Assembly (NCBI GenBank): GCA_963827155.1
Contig: CAWGZV010000002.1
Span: forward strand, 1,116,001-1,180,000
DNA: 64,000 bases
Reading direction: 5' to 3'
DNA from: UTCFX2 sp963827155
Lineage (GTDB): Bacteria; Chloroflexota; Anaerolineae; Anaerolineales; UBA4823
Below are positions 28,467 through 39,189 of this stretch, one piece after another (positions within the stretch are counted from its first letter, which is position 1; every line of letters starts with the position of its first letter). The notes under the pieces are model-generated. The model had not been told where the DNA came from and ran no database searches. It worked only from the letters and a program-made list of their open reading frames with translations. Made by a program: the position numbers and the translations under genes.

Positions 28467-29837
28467 CTAGGTGACAAAATTCAAACCCATCTCAGCGACT
28501 TCGGCCTTAACTCGATGATAAATATCGAGCCAATCCTGTTTTGGCATGATCTTGCGGGTGTCATAAACTTCTGTGAAAGGTCGGCCGTAATTGGGTTTCT
28601 CAAACCCAGCCTCGTATTTCTCAAACAGCTTCAGCACCAGGGAATTCGCCTCTTCAGGGCTCAGCTTTTGATTGAACACGGCATGGACTACCTCGGCGAA
28701 GAACCTCGCCTCCAGACCGCTGCAGTTAGGATAAACGCCGTTCGTCGCCCCGAGCGAATCGGTGTTCAGGGCGCTTGATTCCTGGGCGACCGCCAGGGCT
28801 GCAGCTTCATAGAGAATATCCGGCGTGCCTGCTCCCGCAGTGGTCCAGGCATCCGCCAGAAGCGGCAGCGGCGCATTGCGGGCGAAAGCCCGACCAACGA
28901 TGCTGTCGACCCACATCGCCTCTTTTGTGCTCACCGAGATATATTTATTGTGGATCGGGTGCAGGCAGTGCATATCCACACCATAGGCCGCGGTGGAGAG
29001 TATGATCCCGGCAGTGAGAGCCAGGGCTGCGCCGGTTGGACCGCCAGAGAACCCGCCGATGATCGGATTGATCAGGCTGGTCGTGAACGCCGGATATTCG
29101 TAACCCGTCATCACCCGCGAGAGCCTGGCATTATCGGTCTTTAGCTCAGAAAGCACCGGGATCATGTGGGAGTCGCTGATGCGCATGTAGCGCTCATTCG
29201 CGATCGCGAGCGTCCCGAGCTCGGTCGCGCTGCTTTCACCGGCGGCATAAATGTGCATCCCCGGTCTGCCTGCCCGCTCGAGCGCTTCTCTAACCCAGAT
29301 CATTTCCTGGCGGCAAGCCCGGATCTCCAGCGGGCCGTTGGTGCGCACTTCCATCCCTTCGATGGACGTCAGCGAGCCCGAGATGATGATATCGAGTAGA
29401 GGCTCTTTTGCGTAAGAAATCATCACCGGCAGGAACAATTCCTCAGACAGCGGGGTGCCCGGGCAGCCGCCGCACACCGTCATCGGATAGCCGTCCCCAA
29501 AGCGGCGAGCTCGCAGCACTCGCCCGTCTTTACCGATGCCCAGATGCAGCTCTTTGAGAGCAACTTTCAACGCCAAACGCAGCTCGGATTTATCGAATTG
29601 AATCAGACGGCTGGAAGATGTCGAAAGCATGCCCATTTCCAGTGCTAACCGCATCCCGCCTTCGAACAACGCATCTGCCATCTGGTCGTCTTCAGTAACG
29701 ATGACATTCTTATCAAACTTCAGCTCAGCTTCCTTACCGATGCGGGTTGCGGTCTTGAACAACTTCATGTTGAAGTCGTCTTCTTTCATATACGGGCCTT
29801 CTTCAGCCCTGCGGAGGATTTCGTAAAAATTGATCAA
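28467..29837 (-). CDS. MtmB-family (monomethylamine methyltransferase-like) protein without pyrrolysine
   Basis: The likely start is TTG 29837, after AGGTAGGTCACT and 7 bases past the corrinoid gene. The 456-residue length equals MtmB (458). Matches along the chain include GPYMKEDDFNMKLFKTA, CGGCPGTPLSEELFLPVMIS, ALERAGRPGMHIYAAGESS, SDSHMIPVLSELK, GGFSGGPTGAALAL, SGLEARFFAEVVHAV and the C-terminal FTEVYDTRKIMP. In archaeal MtmB the amber-encoded pyrrolysine follows AGRPGMGV; here the aligned position is Tyr197 and the frame has no internal stop. It should move a methyl group from an unknown N-methyl substrate to the corrinoid protein encoded next door. The substrate is probably not monomethylamine, given the missing pyrrolysine. 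Confidence 0.82.
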   Translation of the reverse strand: MINFYEILRRAEEGPYMKEDDFNMKLFKTATRIGKEAELKFDKNVIVTEDDQMADALFEGGMRLALEMGMLSTSSSRLIQFDKSELRLALKVALKELHLGIGKDGRVLRARRFGDGYPMTVCGGCPGTPLSEELFLPVMISYAKEPLLDIIISGSLTSIEGMEVRTNGPLEIRACRQEMIWVREALERAGRPGMHIYAAGESSATELGTLAIANERYMRISDSHMIPVLSELKTDNARLSRVMTGYEYPAFTTSLINPIIGGFSGGPTGAALALTAGIILSTAAYGVDMHCLHPIHNKYISVSTKEAMWVDSIVGRAFARNAPLPLLADAWTTAGAGTPDILYEAAALAVAQESSALNTDSLGATNGVYPNCSGLEARFFAEVVHAVFNQKLSPEEANSLVLKLFEKYEAGFEKPNYGRPFTEVYDTRKIMPKQDWLDIYHRVKAEVAEMGLNFVT

Positions 29838-29843
29838 AGTGAC

Positions 29844-30506
29844 CTACCTTTCAGCTAAAATTTTCGAGATGACTTTGACACCTTGGGCTGCATCCTTGGC
29901 ATATCCGTCGACTTGAATATCCTTGCAGTAATCCGGGGTAACCGCCCCCCCACCCATGACAATCTTGAACTGCTCCCGCAATCCCAACTCTTTCAGCAGG
30001 TTTACGGTATCCCGCGCAAAGGGTAGGGAGGTGGTAAGCAGCGAAGACAACCCGATCACATCTGCTTTCAGCTCGACGGCTTTGTCGATGATCACATCTG
30101 GATGGACATCATGTCCCAGGTCGTGGACGATAAACCCGGACGCCTGCAGCATAACGGTTGCGATATTTCGGCCAATGTCGTGAATATCGCCCTGGAGATT
30201 CGCCATGATGATCGTTCCCGTCGTCCCGAACGAGAGTTTTTTCTTCACCAGCTCGGGGCGCAAGAACTTCATGCATTCATCCATAATCCCTGCAGCCATG
30301 ATCAGCTCGGGCAGGAAACATTCCATCGCTTCAAATTTGTCGCCAACCGTGTTGATCCCTTTTGTCAGCGTGCCAACGATCTCGAGCACATCTTCCCCAT
30401 TTTCAAAGGCTTTTTTTGCCAGCTGAGGAGTTTTTTCCTCATCGATTTCCACCATGGCGTCATAGATTTCTTGCATCGCTTTATTCTCAAATTGTTGATA
30501 TTCCAT
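29844..30506 (-). CDS. Methyltransferase cognate corrinoid protein (MtmC/MtbC-like)
   Basis: The ATG at 30506 is 9 bases after AGGAGG. The 220-residue protein has the helical cap (ALIDE-type helices to about residue 88, ending FLRPELVKKK). The Rossmann B12 domain follows with GDIHDIGRN (Asp107, His109, Gly112), the lower-ligand motif. Further on are GLSSLLTTSLPFARDTV and IVMGGGAVTPDYC. It carries the methyl group from the MtmB-like enzyme to a further methyltransferase (tetrahydrofolate or CoM type), which is not in the window. It sits between the hydroxylase gene and the methyltransferase gene. Confidence 0.93.
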   Translation of the reverse strand: MEYQQFENKAMQEIYDAMVEIDEEKTPQLAKKAFENGEDVLEIVGTLTKGINTVGDKFEAMECFLPELIMAAGIMDECMKFLRPELVKKKLSFGTTGTIIMANLQGDIHDIGRNIATVMLQASGFIVHDLGHDVHPDVIIDKAVELKADVIGLSSLLTTSLPFARDTVNLLKELGLREQFKIVMGGGAVTPDYCKDIQVDGYAKDAAQGVKVISKILAER

Positions 30507-30626
30507 ATGAACCAACCTCCTAAATTAATTTATTTGAACGTCCTGAACGGCTTGCACTTTTCAGAGAAATTCTCCTCAGGAAATTTCTTGACTCCTTTCT
30601 CACGGTGAGCCTGAACATGATCATGC

Positions 30627-33414
30627 TCAAGCATGGTTCGATCGATCATGAAAAGCAGCTCGAACAGCCGCTTTGACTTTATTTTTATCCGCCGGTAATG
30701 ATGTGATCCGCTCGCCGACCGCATCGTAAATCGCATTAATAATCGCCGGAGCGGTCGCGAGGGAAGGCGCTTCCGCAAAACCTTTTACACCTTGGGGACC
30801 GTGCGGATGGGGAATCTCCAAAATTTCTGGGATTACCCTAGGGGTCTTTTCCGCCAAAGGGATCCCGCAAGCGTTGAGAGAATCGGCGAGATTTCTGCCT
30901 TTTTCCATAATAAATTCTTCGGATAAGGCATATCCTATTCCCATCATCACACCGCCGTCGATCTGACCTTCAATCACCTGCTTATTGATCGCCTTCCCTA
31001 CATCGTTGGCTGAGACGACCGTAAGCACATTCACCTCCCCGCTGGTTTCATCCACCTCCACGATCGCAGCCTGGGTATTGTAGGCGTAGCACCAATAAGT
31101 CGGCCGCGATTCGAAGCCAGACTCGCCGTACAGGCTGGCAGCCCCCTCCTGCAGTGGAGCAGTGCCTGGGGCGACATAGGTCTCTTCGACTTTAAACGTT
31201 TTCCCAAGTCGACTCAGGGGGAGATCCTGCCCGGTCTCTTTATTAATTACTTTATTCCCATTCAATTCGAGATTTTCCGGCGGCACGTCCAAAAGGTCGG
31301 CGGCGCGGTGAATGAGCTGTTCTTTCAAAACCCGGCAGGCTTTCACCACCGCATTGCCGGTCAGGAAGGTCTGGCGTGAAGCGGTGGTGGGACCGGTCGG
31401 CGGCGTAAGGGCTGTATCCGGTCCGATGACCTGGATTCTATCCACCGGCAGATTCAATTCATTGGCAGCCAGCTGGATCAGCCCGATCCGGGCGCCCTGA
31501 CCGTAATCGTGCTGGCTGGCTCGCACAACGCAGCTCCCATCCGAATCCAGCTCGATGATCGCGCCGGCCTCTTCATGGATCCCGTGCCCAAAACCAATGT
31601 TCTTGACCGCGCTCGCCACGCCAATCCCGACCTTTTTGCCATTTTGAGCAGCCGGCAGCTGGATTTGGCTGACGGTCTTGCGCACTGCCTCGATCGTCTC
31701 TTTTATCGTGACCACACCGGCTTCCAAAATGTGATCCGCGGCAGTCGGCAAACCCACATCCAGGGCGTTGAGCAAACGGAACTCGAAGGGGTCCATCTTC
31801 AAAGACCGCCTCAGAACGTCGATCTGCTGTTCCAGGGCGAACGCGATCTGATTAACCCCAAAGCCGCGCATAGCCCCCGCCGGGATATTGTTCGTGTACC
31901 ATGCCCATCCTTCGAGCTTCACGTTGGGGACATAATACGGACCGGCGGCAAAAATGAGCATATTTTCCAGCACATCGATCCCGAGGGAGGCATACGCACC
32001 GGTATCCACGCTGATCTTCGCCTCGACTGCCAGGATATGCCCCGTGCTGTCCGCCCCGGTTTTGAAGCGCATTTCGGCGGCATGCCGTTTGGGGTGCGCT
32101 CGCAGCGATTCCTGGCGAGTTCAGGACGATCTTGACCGGACGTCCGGTTTTTAATGCGCCTAAAGCCAGGTACTGGTAGAAGATAATGTCCTCCCTGCCG
32201 CCGAATGCGCCGCCCATCGGCAGTTGAACGACCCGAATTTTCTCTTCAGGCAAAGCCAATATTTCGGAGAGCTGGGTGCGATCGTCGAATACCGTCTGGG
32301 TGCCCATCTGGATCGTGACCCCGCCGTCCTGATCGGGGAAAGCGATCCCGGCTTCCGGCTCCAAAAAACCATGGTCAACGAACGGGGTATGGTAGGTTTC
32401 TTCGGTAATGACTGAGCAGCGCGAAAAAGCCTGCTCAAGGTCGCCGCGCTGAATGAGCTGGTGGTGGAGCAGATTGCCCTTGGCGTGCACCAGCGGAGCG
32501 CCAGGTTTGGCTGCTTCTTCGGGCGAGAACACACCCGGCAGGATGCGGTAGCTCACCTGGATTTTGCTCACCGCTTCGGCAGCCTGCTCATAGGTCTCGG
32601 CAAAGACAGCCGCAAGCGAATCGCCAATATAGCGGACCTTGTCGTGGGCGATGGCGGGTTGGTCCCGGATGACAATCCCCGCTTGGTTTTTCCCGGGGAT
32701 ATCCCGGGCGGTGATCACCAACGCGACACCCGGCGCGGCTTCTGCCTCAGCGGTATCGACTGAGAGGATCTCTGCGTGGGGATGGGCGGACCACAGGATT
32801 TTTCCGAACAGCATGCCCTCCTGGACGATGTCATTTCCGAAGCGGGTTGCGCCGGTCACCAGGTTCGCCGCCTCCTGGCTGAGTCCTGAAAGTTCTTGCT
32901 TACTTGCTGCAAGCGAGGCGTGCTCCTTCTCAGGATCCAGCCGCTCTGCTGCGTCCTGGATCGCGTCCAGGATTTTTACGTAGCCCGTGCAGCGGCACAG
33001 GTTGTTGTTCTGGGTGAGCGCTCGCTTGATTTCATCTCTGGAAGGATGGGGGTTTTCATCTAACAGGGCTTTAGCCGTCAGGATCATGCCCGGGGTGCAG
33101 AATCCGCACTGTACCGCCCCGTGATCGATGAATGCCGCTTGAATTGGATGAAGGTCGCCGTTCTGCGCCAACCCTTCGATCGTGAGAATGCTGGCGCCGT
33201 TCATTTCCCCCATGCTGGTCTGACAGGAATGGACAGCCCGACCGTTGACGATCACGGTGCATACACCGGTGCAGTGGTCGTCGCTGCAGCCATCCTTGGT
33301 CCCAGTCAGATTCAAGACTTCTCGCAAGAACTGCAGCAGGCTTTGATATGAGGGTATTGCTGCAGCGATCTCCCTGCCGTTGACGGTTAGCAAGAGTTCA
33401 ACATGGGTATTCAA
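30627..33414 (-). CDS. Xanthine dehydrogenase family fused Fe-S / molybdopterin subunit, one frameshift
   Basis: The start is TTG 33414, without a strong ribosome site. The N-terminal 160 residues hold two 2Fe-2S sites (Cys43, 48, 51, 64 and Cys103, 106, 140, 142; CGFCTPGM and NLCRCTGY). The molybdopterin domain follows with PYHTPFVDHG-type (TYHTPFVDHGFLEPEAG) and LPMGGAFGGREDI. The frame breaks near 32115 (one extra G) and resumes through MRGFGVNQIAFALEQQIDVL and EGQIDGGVMMGIGYALSEEF to 30627. No FAD subunit is adjacent. These enzymes hydroxylate purines, nicotinate or other N-heterocycles; fused subunits occur in clostridial selenium-type hydroxylases. As first gene of the operon it suggests a heterocyclic substrate. 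Confidence 0.85.
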
Positions 33415-33893
33415 TTTTTTTTTCTCGTTTTTTTAACCGTGCCTGGAATATCTTTATTCGAACAAAAAAACGAATTTCGGGTCACCAATGCCGAATAGAA
33501 CGAAATGGTGTGCCCGGGCATTCAGGCAGAGGCTTCATGCCTGGTGGTTGACTTACCTTTTTTTCGATGTTAGCAGCACTGTTATAACCCTGAGATGGGC
33601 AGTTTTTTTTAATTCAATCGATGGGGTTGCCGATTTTGGAGATTCGTCACAAAACGGTCATCTATAATTGTTAAAGAATATACAATAAAAAAATTAGTAT
33701 ACCATTAAAGTTTACCCTCAACGAATACTAAGTCAAGAAAATCGCCTGGATGCGGATTTTTGGCAGAGGTGGAGAAGGATCGCTAGAAAGAGAAGTTTGC
33801 CACTTGAATCGCGAATCAATTTGCTATATGATATTAACAATAAATTAAGTCCAACTTCGGACAAGGGACTGGTCGTTCAGACGGGAGGGAAGC
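33415..33893. promoter_or_regulatory. Divergent intergenic region, presumed promoters
   Basis: This AT-rich 479-base region separates the minus-strand operon from the plus-strand peptidase gene. It must contain the operon promoter and that of the peptidase gene. I could not settle on -35/-10 pairs by eye. A TATATGAT-like element near 33822 precedes GGGAGG and the ATG at 33894. No RNA gene was recognised. Confidence 0.4.
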
Positions 33894-36800
33894 ATGAAAA
33901 AGACCATCTTCTTCGGTATTATTTTCTTGATCGCGGTCGGCTGTGCTGAGCCGCAGGTCGCTAGAACTCCAGCAACGCTGAATTTGGATATTCATCTCGC
34001 AGGGAGACCAGTATTAGGTCAGCCGCTGACCCTCAAGGTCGGTGCGCCAATGGATCAGCTGAAGGCCGAAGACCTGCAGCTCATCCTACCAAAGGGCTAC
34101 ACCCTGCTCTCGCAGCAGGCGAAAGCGAACAACACCAAGGAATTTGTCATAAAACCGGGTGAGCCCGGCATAGCAGAGCTTGTCATTAAACGAAAAGGGC
34201 AAAACCCGGCTCAGGGCTCGGTTTACGTCTATCTGGCGAGGCCAGAAGGGAGCAAGATGGCCAGCCCAATCGAGCTGAGCGCCACCATCGAGCCGACTCC
34301 CGGGCTGGGGAAAACCCTGCACGTCAAAGCCTGGGCGACCGCCCGGGTCGATTCGCCAAACACCACCTTAGAGATCCGAGCCCCTGAAGGGTTGTCGATG
34401 CCCTCAAGTGGGGCGGCGGTCACCCGCGACCTGGCAGCCAACGAGACCCTCGAGCTTTCCGCTGACATGCTCGTCGAGCGGGAGGGGGAATTCCCGGTCG
34501 AGATCGAGGCCCTCAGCAAGACCTCCGAAGACCTGTTCTGGGGCCGAAATATGACCTTCTTCGTGCAGGTGGGCGCCCCCTTCGGCAACGCCGTGACCGA
34601 GTTCTCGCAAGACGCGCTCAACTCGACGAACGAAAGCCAGATCGAGCGCGGCACGCCGCTCCCGCCGCCAGCCGAGCCTGCCCTGCCGCCAAAAAATAAA
34701 AGCACGGTCGAACCGGTCCCGATCAGTAATCCGATTGGAGCCGCCGCCCGTCCCGAGAGCTACCCAAACCCAGCGGAGGCGGTCCCTTTTGAAGTGACCA
34801 TCCCTTCGGCGGATAAGCCGATTGAGCAAAATTTGGAAAAACCACCCTACACGCCTGCTGGAGATAAGCAAGTACCGCCAGATCAGCCAACCGCTCCAAG
34901 CAATCTTCCCCCCGATCTCAAGCCAGAGCTTCCGGATCCAGACGACGCCGAGGCGCCCAGCAGCGCGGTGGGCTGGAACCTGATGATGTTCGAGGGTTTT
35001 GAAGGGGCCTTCCCAAATGGATCCTGGGACTCTTTTGATAATAATGGAAGTTCATACGGTGAGTATTACTGGGATGACGATGACGCGATGGCAAATACGG
35101 GCAGTTGGAGCGCCTGGCCGGCAAACGGAGGTGCAAATGGAGTGGATCCTGCACTCTATTATTACCCAGATAATATGGACTCCTGGATGGTTTACGGCCC
35201 ATTCGATTTGAGCGACTGCAGCGAAGCAGAGTATAGTTTTTATTATTGGAATAAATCCGAGCCCAACTTTGATTATTTCGGCTGGGCAGCTTCAGGAAAT
35301 GGATCCAATTTCTACGGCTATCAGCTCAGCGGTGATCAAAGCAGCCTGGGCGCCTGTGACATTCGACCTCGACTCCTACTGCGGAGATTCGGATGTCTGG
35401 ATCATGTTTAGGTTCACCAGCGACAGCAGCAATGTCGATGATGGTGCGTTTGTTGACGACGTATATTTGTGGAAATATGTCCCGCCGGGACCGCTGGAGG
35501 TGCACGGGTATTGTCAGTACTCGGACAAGGACGGGATTGCCCGGGCTGCCTCCTACGTGCGGGTCGAGTTATATGATATCGATGAAATGGCGGATAACGC
35601 TGCTGGCTACAACCTGGGCGGATTCCAACGGCTACTACATCGCGACTTTCACGAACAACGACCTGGATGAAAACGCCGGCGTGGATTTGCGGATCAAGTT
35701 TTATTCGACTGACGATTATTCCGTCAATGTCAGATCCGGCGGGGCCGGAAATTCCCTTTATTTTGCTGAAACGCCAACATCGAACCCAACCTCGAGAACG
35801 GGACCCACGACGAAGGCACCTGGGTGGTGAACGATGCGAACAACCGCATGGCGTGGTTCATCGAGGATAAGATCGCCGACGATGCCTGGAACTACCTGAA
35901 CTCTACCGTCGGCTGGGATAACAACTACAACCTCCAGGTGCAGTGGAACCCTACCTCGGTCGTGGGGACCTGGTACAACGTTTATGTAGCCCTGGTAGCC
36001 GGAGATCGCTGGGATGAAGATGTCATCCTGCATGAATACGGCCATTTCGTGATGCATAAAACCTACGTCACCTACCCGCCTTCCCCAAACTGCAACCCGC
36101 ACTCGTGGGGCGCCCATTCCAGCCTGGGCTGCGGCTGGACCGAGGGCTGGGCGAACTTCCTGGAAGGTGCAATTCAAAATCACCCGAACTACGTGGATAC
36201 CGAGGACCAGACGATCAACTATTCGCTCGAGCCGCCTGCCGCCTGGGCAGACCATCCGGAAGATGAGGGCGCGGTCGCAGCCGGATTATGGGATATCTAC
36301 GATTCAGGGGCGGAAACCTGGGATACGATCGCTAACGGGATCAACGGCGCCGCAAACAACGGGATCTGGAAAGTGTTTTATACCCTCGATCCGGTCAACG
36401 TCCAGGGCTTCTGGAACAGCTGGGGCAGCGCCGGCAACGGCTACTGCCCTGAGGTCTGGTCGGTCTTCAACCATGTTGCGATCAATTATGACAGCACCGC
36501 GCCGGCTGCACCTCCTGGCATGCACAGCACGAACCACTCGGTTGGCGTCTGGTCGAATGCGATTCCCCTCGAGCTGGCATGGAGCGCACCGAGCGACGGA
36601 TGCGGCAGCGGTGCGGGTGGGTATTCCTATCAATCGACCTTAGCCCAGACACGATTCCGGATACGATCATCGATGAAACCGCGACCAGCGAATGGTGGGC
36701 GATGGTCAAGGGAACTGGTACTTTCACCTGCGCGCCGAGAGACAACGCCGGCAACTGGGGCAGCACCTCCCACCTGGGGCCATTCTACATCGACCTGACC

Positions 36801-38685
36801 GCCCCGAACAATCCAAGCTCAGTCTGGAGCAGCGACCATACCATCAGTGTCTGGTCATACAGATGCCACGATCTCCAATGGCATGGAGCGGGGCAAGCGA
36901 TGCACTCAGCGGAGTCTACGGCTATTCCTACGAATGGACCACTTCGGGCTCGACCCTCCCCGACGCGATTGCCGATACAACCCTCTCCAGCGCCGCGAGC
37001 GCCTCGCTCGCCGAGTTCGAGCACCTGGTATTTCCACATCCGCACCCGCGACAATGCTGGAAACTTCAGCGCCTCAGCCGTGCACACCGGCCCGTATCTG
37101 ATCGACTACTATCTCCCAACCAATCCCAGCTCGGCTTCCCCGAACTGCACCGCCGCCAACAACACCTGGCAGAATACCTGCAGCGATCCGAATTTCTCCT
37201 GGAGCGGCGCCAGTGATTCCATGTCTGGCGTGGCGGGCTATTACTATTACTGGGGCACAGAGTCGAGCGGTACCTCTGTCAACTACACCACCAGCGCTGG
37301 ATACAACCCGGGCGCGGTCTCCAACCCCAGCACGAACTATCTGCGGGTGCAGACCAAAGACTACAGCGGTCTGACTTGCGAGCTGGGTAACACTCTACAC
37401 GTTCAAATATGACGGCACCCCGCCCTCCAACCCGAGCGTGAGCAGCTCCAGCCACACCCTGAGCGCCTGGTCCGCCGACCGGACTGTCGATGTAAGCTGG
37501 TCGGGCGCGAGCGATGGGAGCGGCAGCGGCGTTTCGGGCTATTCCTTCGAATGGAGCACCTCCAATTCCACCCTGCCCGATACAACCCCCGACACCAGCG
37601 GCACCTCGAATATCAGCCCTTCGCTGTCGGATGGGAACAGCTGGTATTTCCACGTCCGAGCCAGGGATAATGCCGGAAACTGGAACGCCTCCGCCGCGCA
37701 TTATGGACCTTTCTACATCGACAACACCGCCCCTTCAAATCCTGGCGTCAATAGCTCCAGCCACACCGCCAGCGCCTGGTCGCTGGATACAACCGTGGAT
37801 CTTTCCTGGTCGGGCGCTTCCGACGGCAGCGGCAGCGGGGTGCACGGCTATTCGTATGCCTGGGACCACTCAGCCTCATCCACGCCAGACGCCACCGAAG
37901 ATACCACCGGCGCCAGTCTCACCAGCAGCCCTCTTGCCGATGCAAGCGATTGGTATTTCCACATTCGGACGCGGGATAACAGCGGGCTCTGGAATGCGGG
38001 CGCGGCTCATTTTGGGCCGATCAAAATTGACACGACAAACCCAACCGCCCCAACCAGCGCCTCCGAGACCGGCGGTGCGGCAAACAATGTCTGGCAAAAG
38101 CTGGTCGGCGACCCGAATTTCTCCTGGAGCGGGGCCACCGATGCTGGATCGGGTGTTGTGGGTTACTACTACTATTGGGGCAGCGAACCAGCCGGCGTCG
38201 GAGCGAGCTATACCGTAAGCGCTGCCTACAACCCGACCGCCGTTTCAGGCACCCAGGTCCTTTACCTGCGAGCCCAATCCAAAGACCTGCTCAATCACAC
38301 CAGCAGCTGGGCTAACCTGTTCACCTTCAAATACGACCCCGACGCCCCGTCTTCGGCGGTCAGCGGGATCACCGCCCTGGTCCCCGGCAAATCCTACCAG
38401 GTCAGCTGGTCCGGTTCCGACAGCGGCTCCGGGCTCGCCAGCTATGATATCCAATATAAGCAGGGCGCCGGCGGCGCCTGGACGGATTGGCTGAGCGCCA
38501 CGACTGCAGCCTCGGCGAATTTTGGCCCGAGCTCGCCGGTCACGCCGATCGTCGGCGAGACCTATTATTTCCGCAGCCGGGCGAGAGACGCCCTCGGGAA
38601 CTTGGAAGCCTATCCTTCGAGTGCAGATATGTCGATCACCGTCACGGAAACGGTCAACATGTACCTTCCGCTGGTCGTTCGCTAG
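33894..38685 (+). CDS. Large secreted HExxH metallopeptidase with Ig-like repeats, about nine frameshifts
   Basis: Segments in all three frames join into one protein of about 1,590 residues. The N-terminus is a lipoprotein-type signal (GIIFLIAVGC); a beta-rich region and a Pro-rich linker follow. Next are a MAM/jelly-roll-like domain (about 34980-35490) and a zinc peptidase domain with ILHEYGHFVMH and WTEGWANFLEG (36020-36170; likely third ligand Glu). The C-terminal 700 residues are Ig/FN3-like repeats (SWSGASDGSGSGVSGYSFEW, WYFHVRARDNAGNWNASA). It ends in NMYLPLVVR. Frame changes are seen near 35345, 35618, 35772, 36640, 36697, 36745, 36860, 37025 and 37388. Either the assembly is poor here or the gene is a pseudogene; coding sense is otherwise well kept. 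Confidence 0.75.
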
Positions 38686-38781
38686 CCGGAGCAGTTGAGC
38701 GTGTCGCCTGTTAAATTACAAAATTGGTGAGGCAGGTAAATCGGGGTCGCGGCTCCGCGATCGACTTCAATAAAAAGAAAA

Positions 38782-38835
38782 CCCACCGCTCGCTCTGAAC
38801 AGCGCATTTCTTTCAGGCGAGCGGTGGGCTTTATT
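38782..38835. terminator. Intrinsic terminator, probably bidirectional
   Basis: CCCACCGCTCGC (38782-38793) and GCGAGCGGTGGG (38817-38828) form a 12-bp stem with a 23-base loop. CTTTATT follows on the plus strand, and an A-rich stretch precedes it, which would serve the minus strand. It ends the peptidase gene. Confidence 0.75.
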
Positions 38836-38917
38836 CACACCTACCTGAAACAACGCGGTGAACACTCTCTGCACAGCCGGATGTCCAGTCCGGTGTTCCT
38901 TTGCCTTTTACTCCATA

Positions 38918-39085
38918 TCACAGCGGTATAGAAGATATTCTTGCTTCTTCCTCCTCAAGCCAGACAGCCAGCTCTTCTATAGCCAGGCGGAATGGAGTAT
39001 AGCTGAGGCCCAACTCACGCTCGGCTTTGCTGCCATCCACCAGGTAATCGTCTTGCAGCAGCTTGACGAATCGGGCACCATCACC
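38918..39085 (-). pseudogene. 3' remnant of an NAD-dependent epimerase/reductase gene
   Basis: A 55-codon open stretch reads GDGARFVKLLQDDYLVDGSK, then AERELGLSYTPFRLAIEELA, then VWLEEEEA and a stop. This is the usual C-terminus of extended short-chain dehydrogenases such as sugar epimerases and dihydroflavonol reductases. An in-frame TGA at 39086-39088 closes it at the 5' side and no N-terminal Rossmann part is present. It is a decayed or rearranged fragment next to the promoter of the following gene. Confidence 0.65.
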
Positions 39086-39113
39086 TCACCGGCTGCACCA
39101 GCACATTCATTAT

Positions 39114-39142
39114 TTGACACGGCTTGTTTTATTTGCCATAAT
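39114..39142 (+). promoter_or_regulatory. Sigma-70-type promoter
   Basis: TTGACA (39114-39119) and CATAAT (39137-39142) are separated by exactly 17 bases and lie about 48 bases before the start of the beta-helix protein gene. This is the best consensus promoter in the window. Confidence 0.7.
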
Positions 39143-39189
39143 GAAATACACAGGATGTGGGTCGATTCGTTCATGGGAGGAAATGCTCG

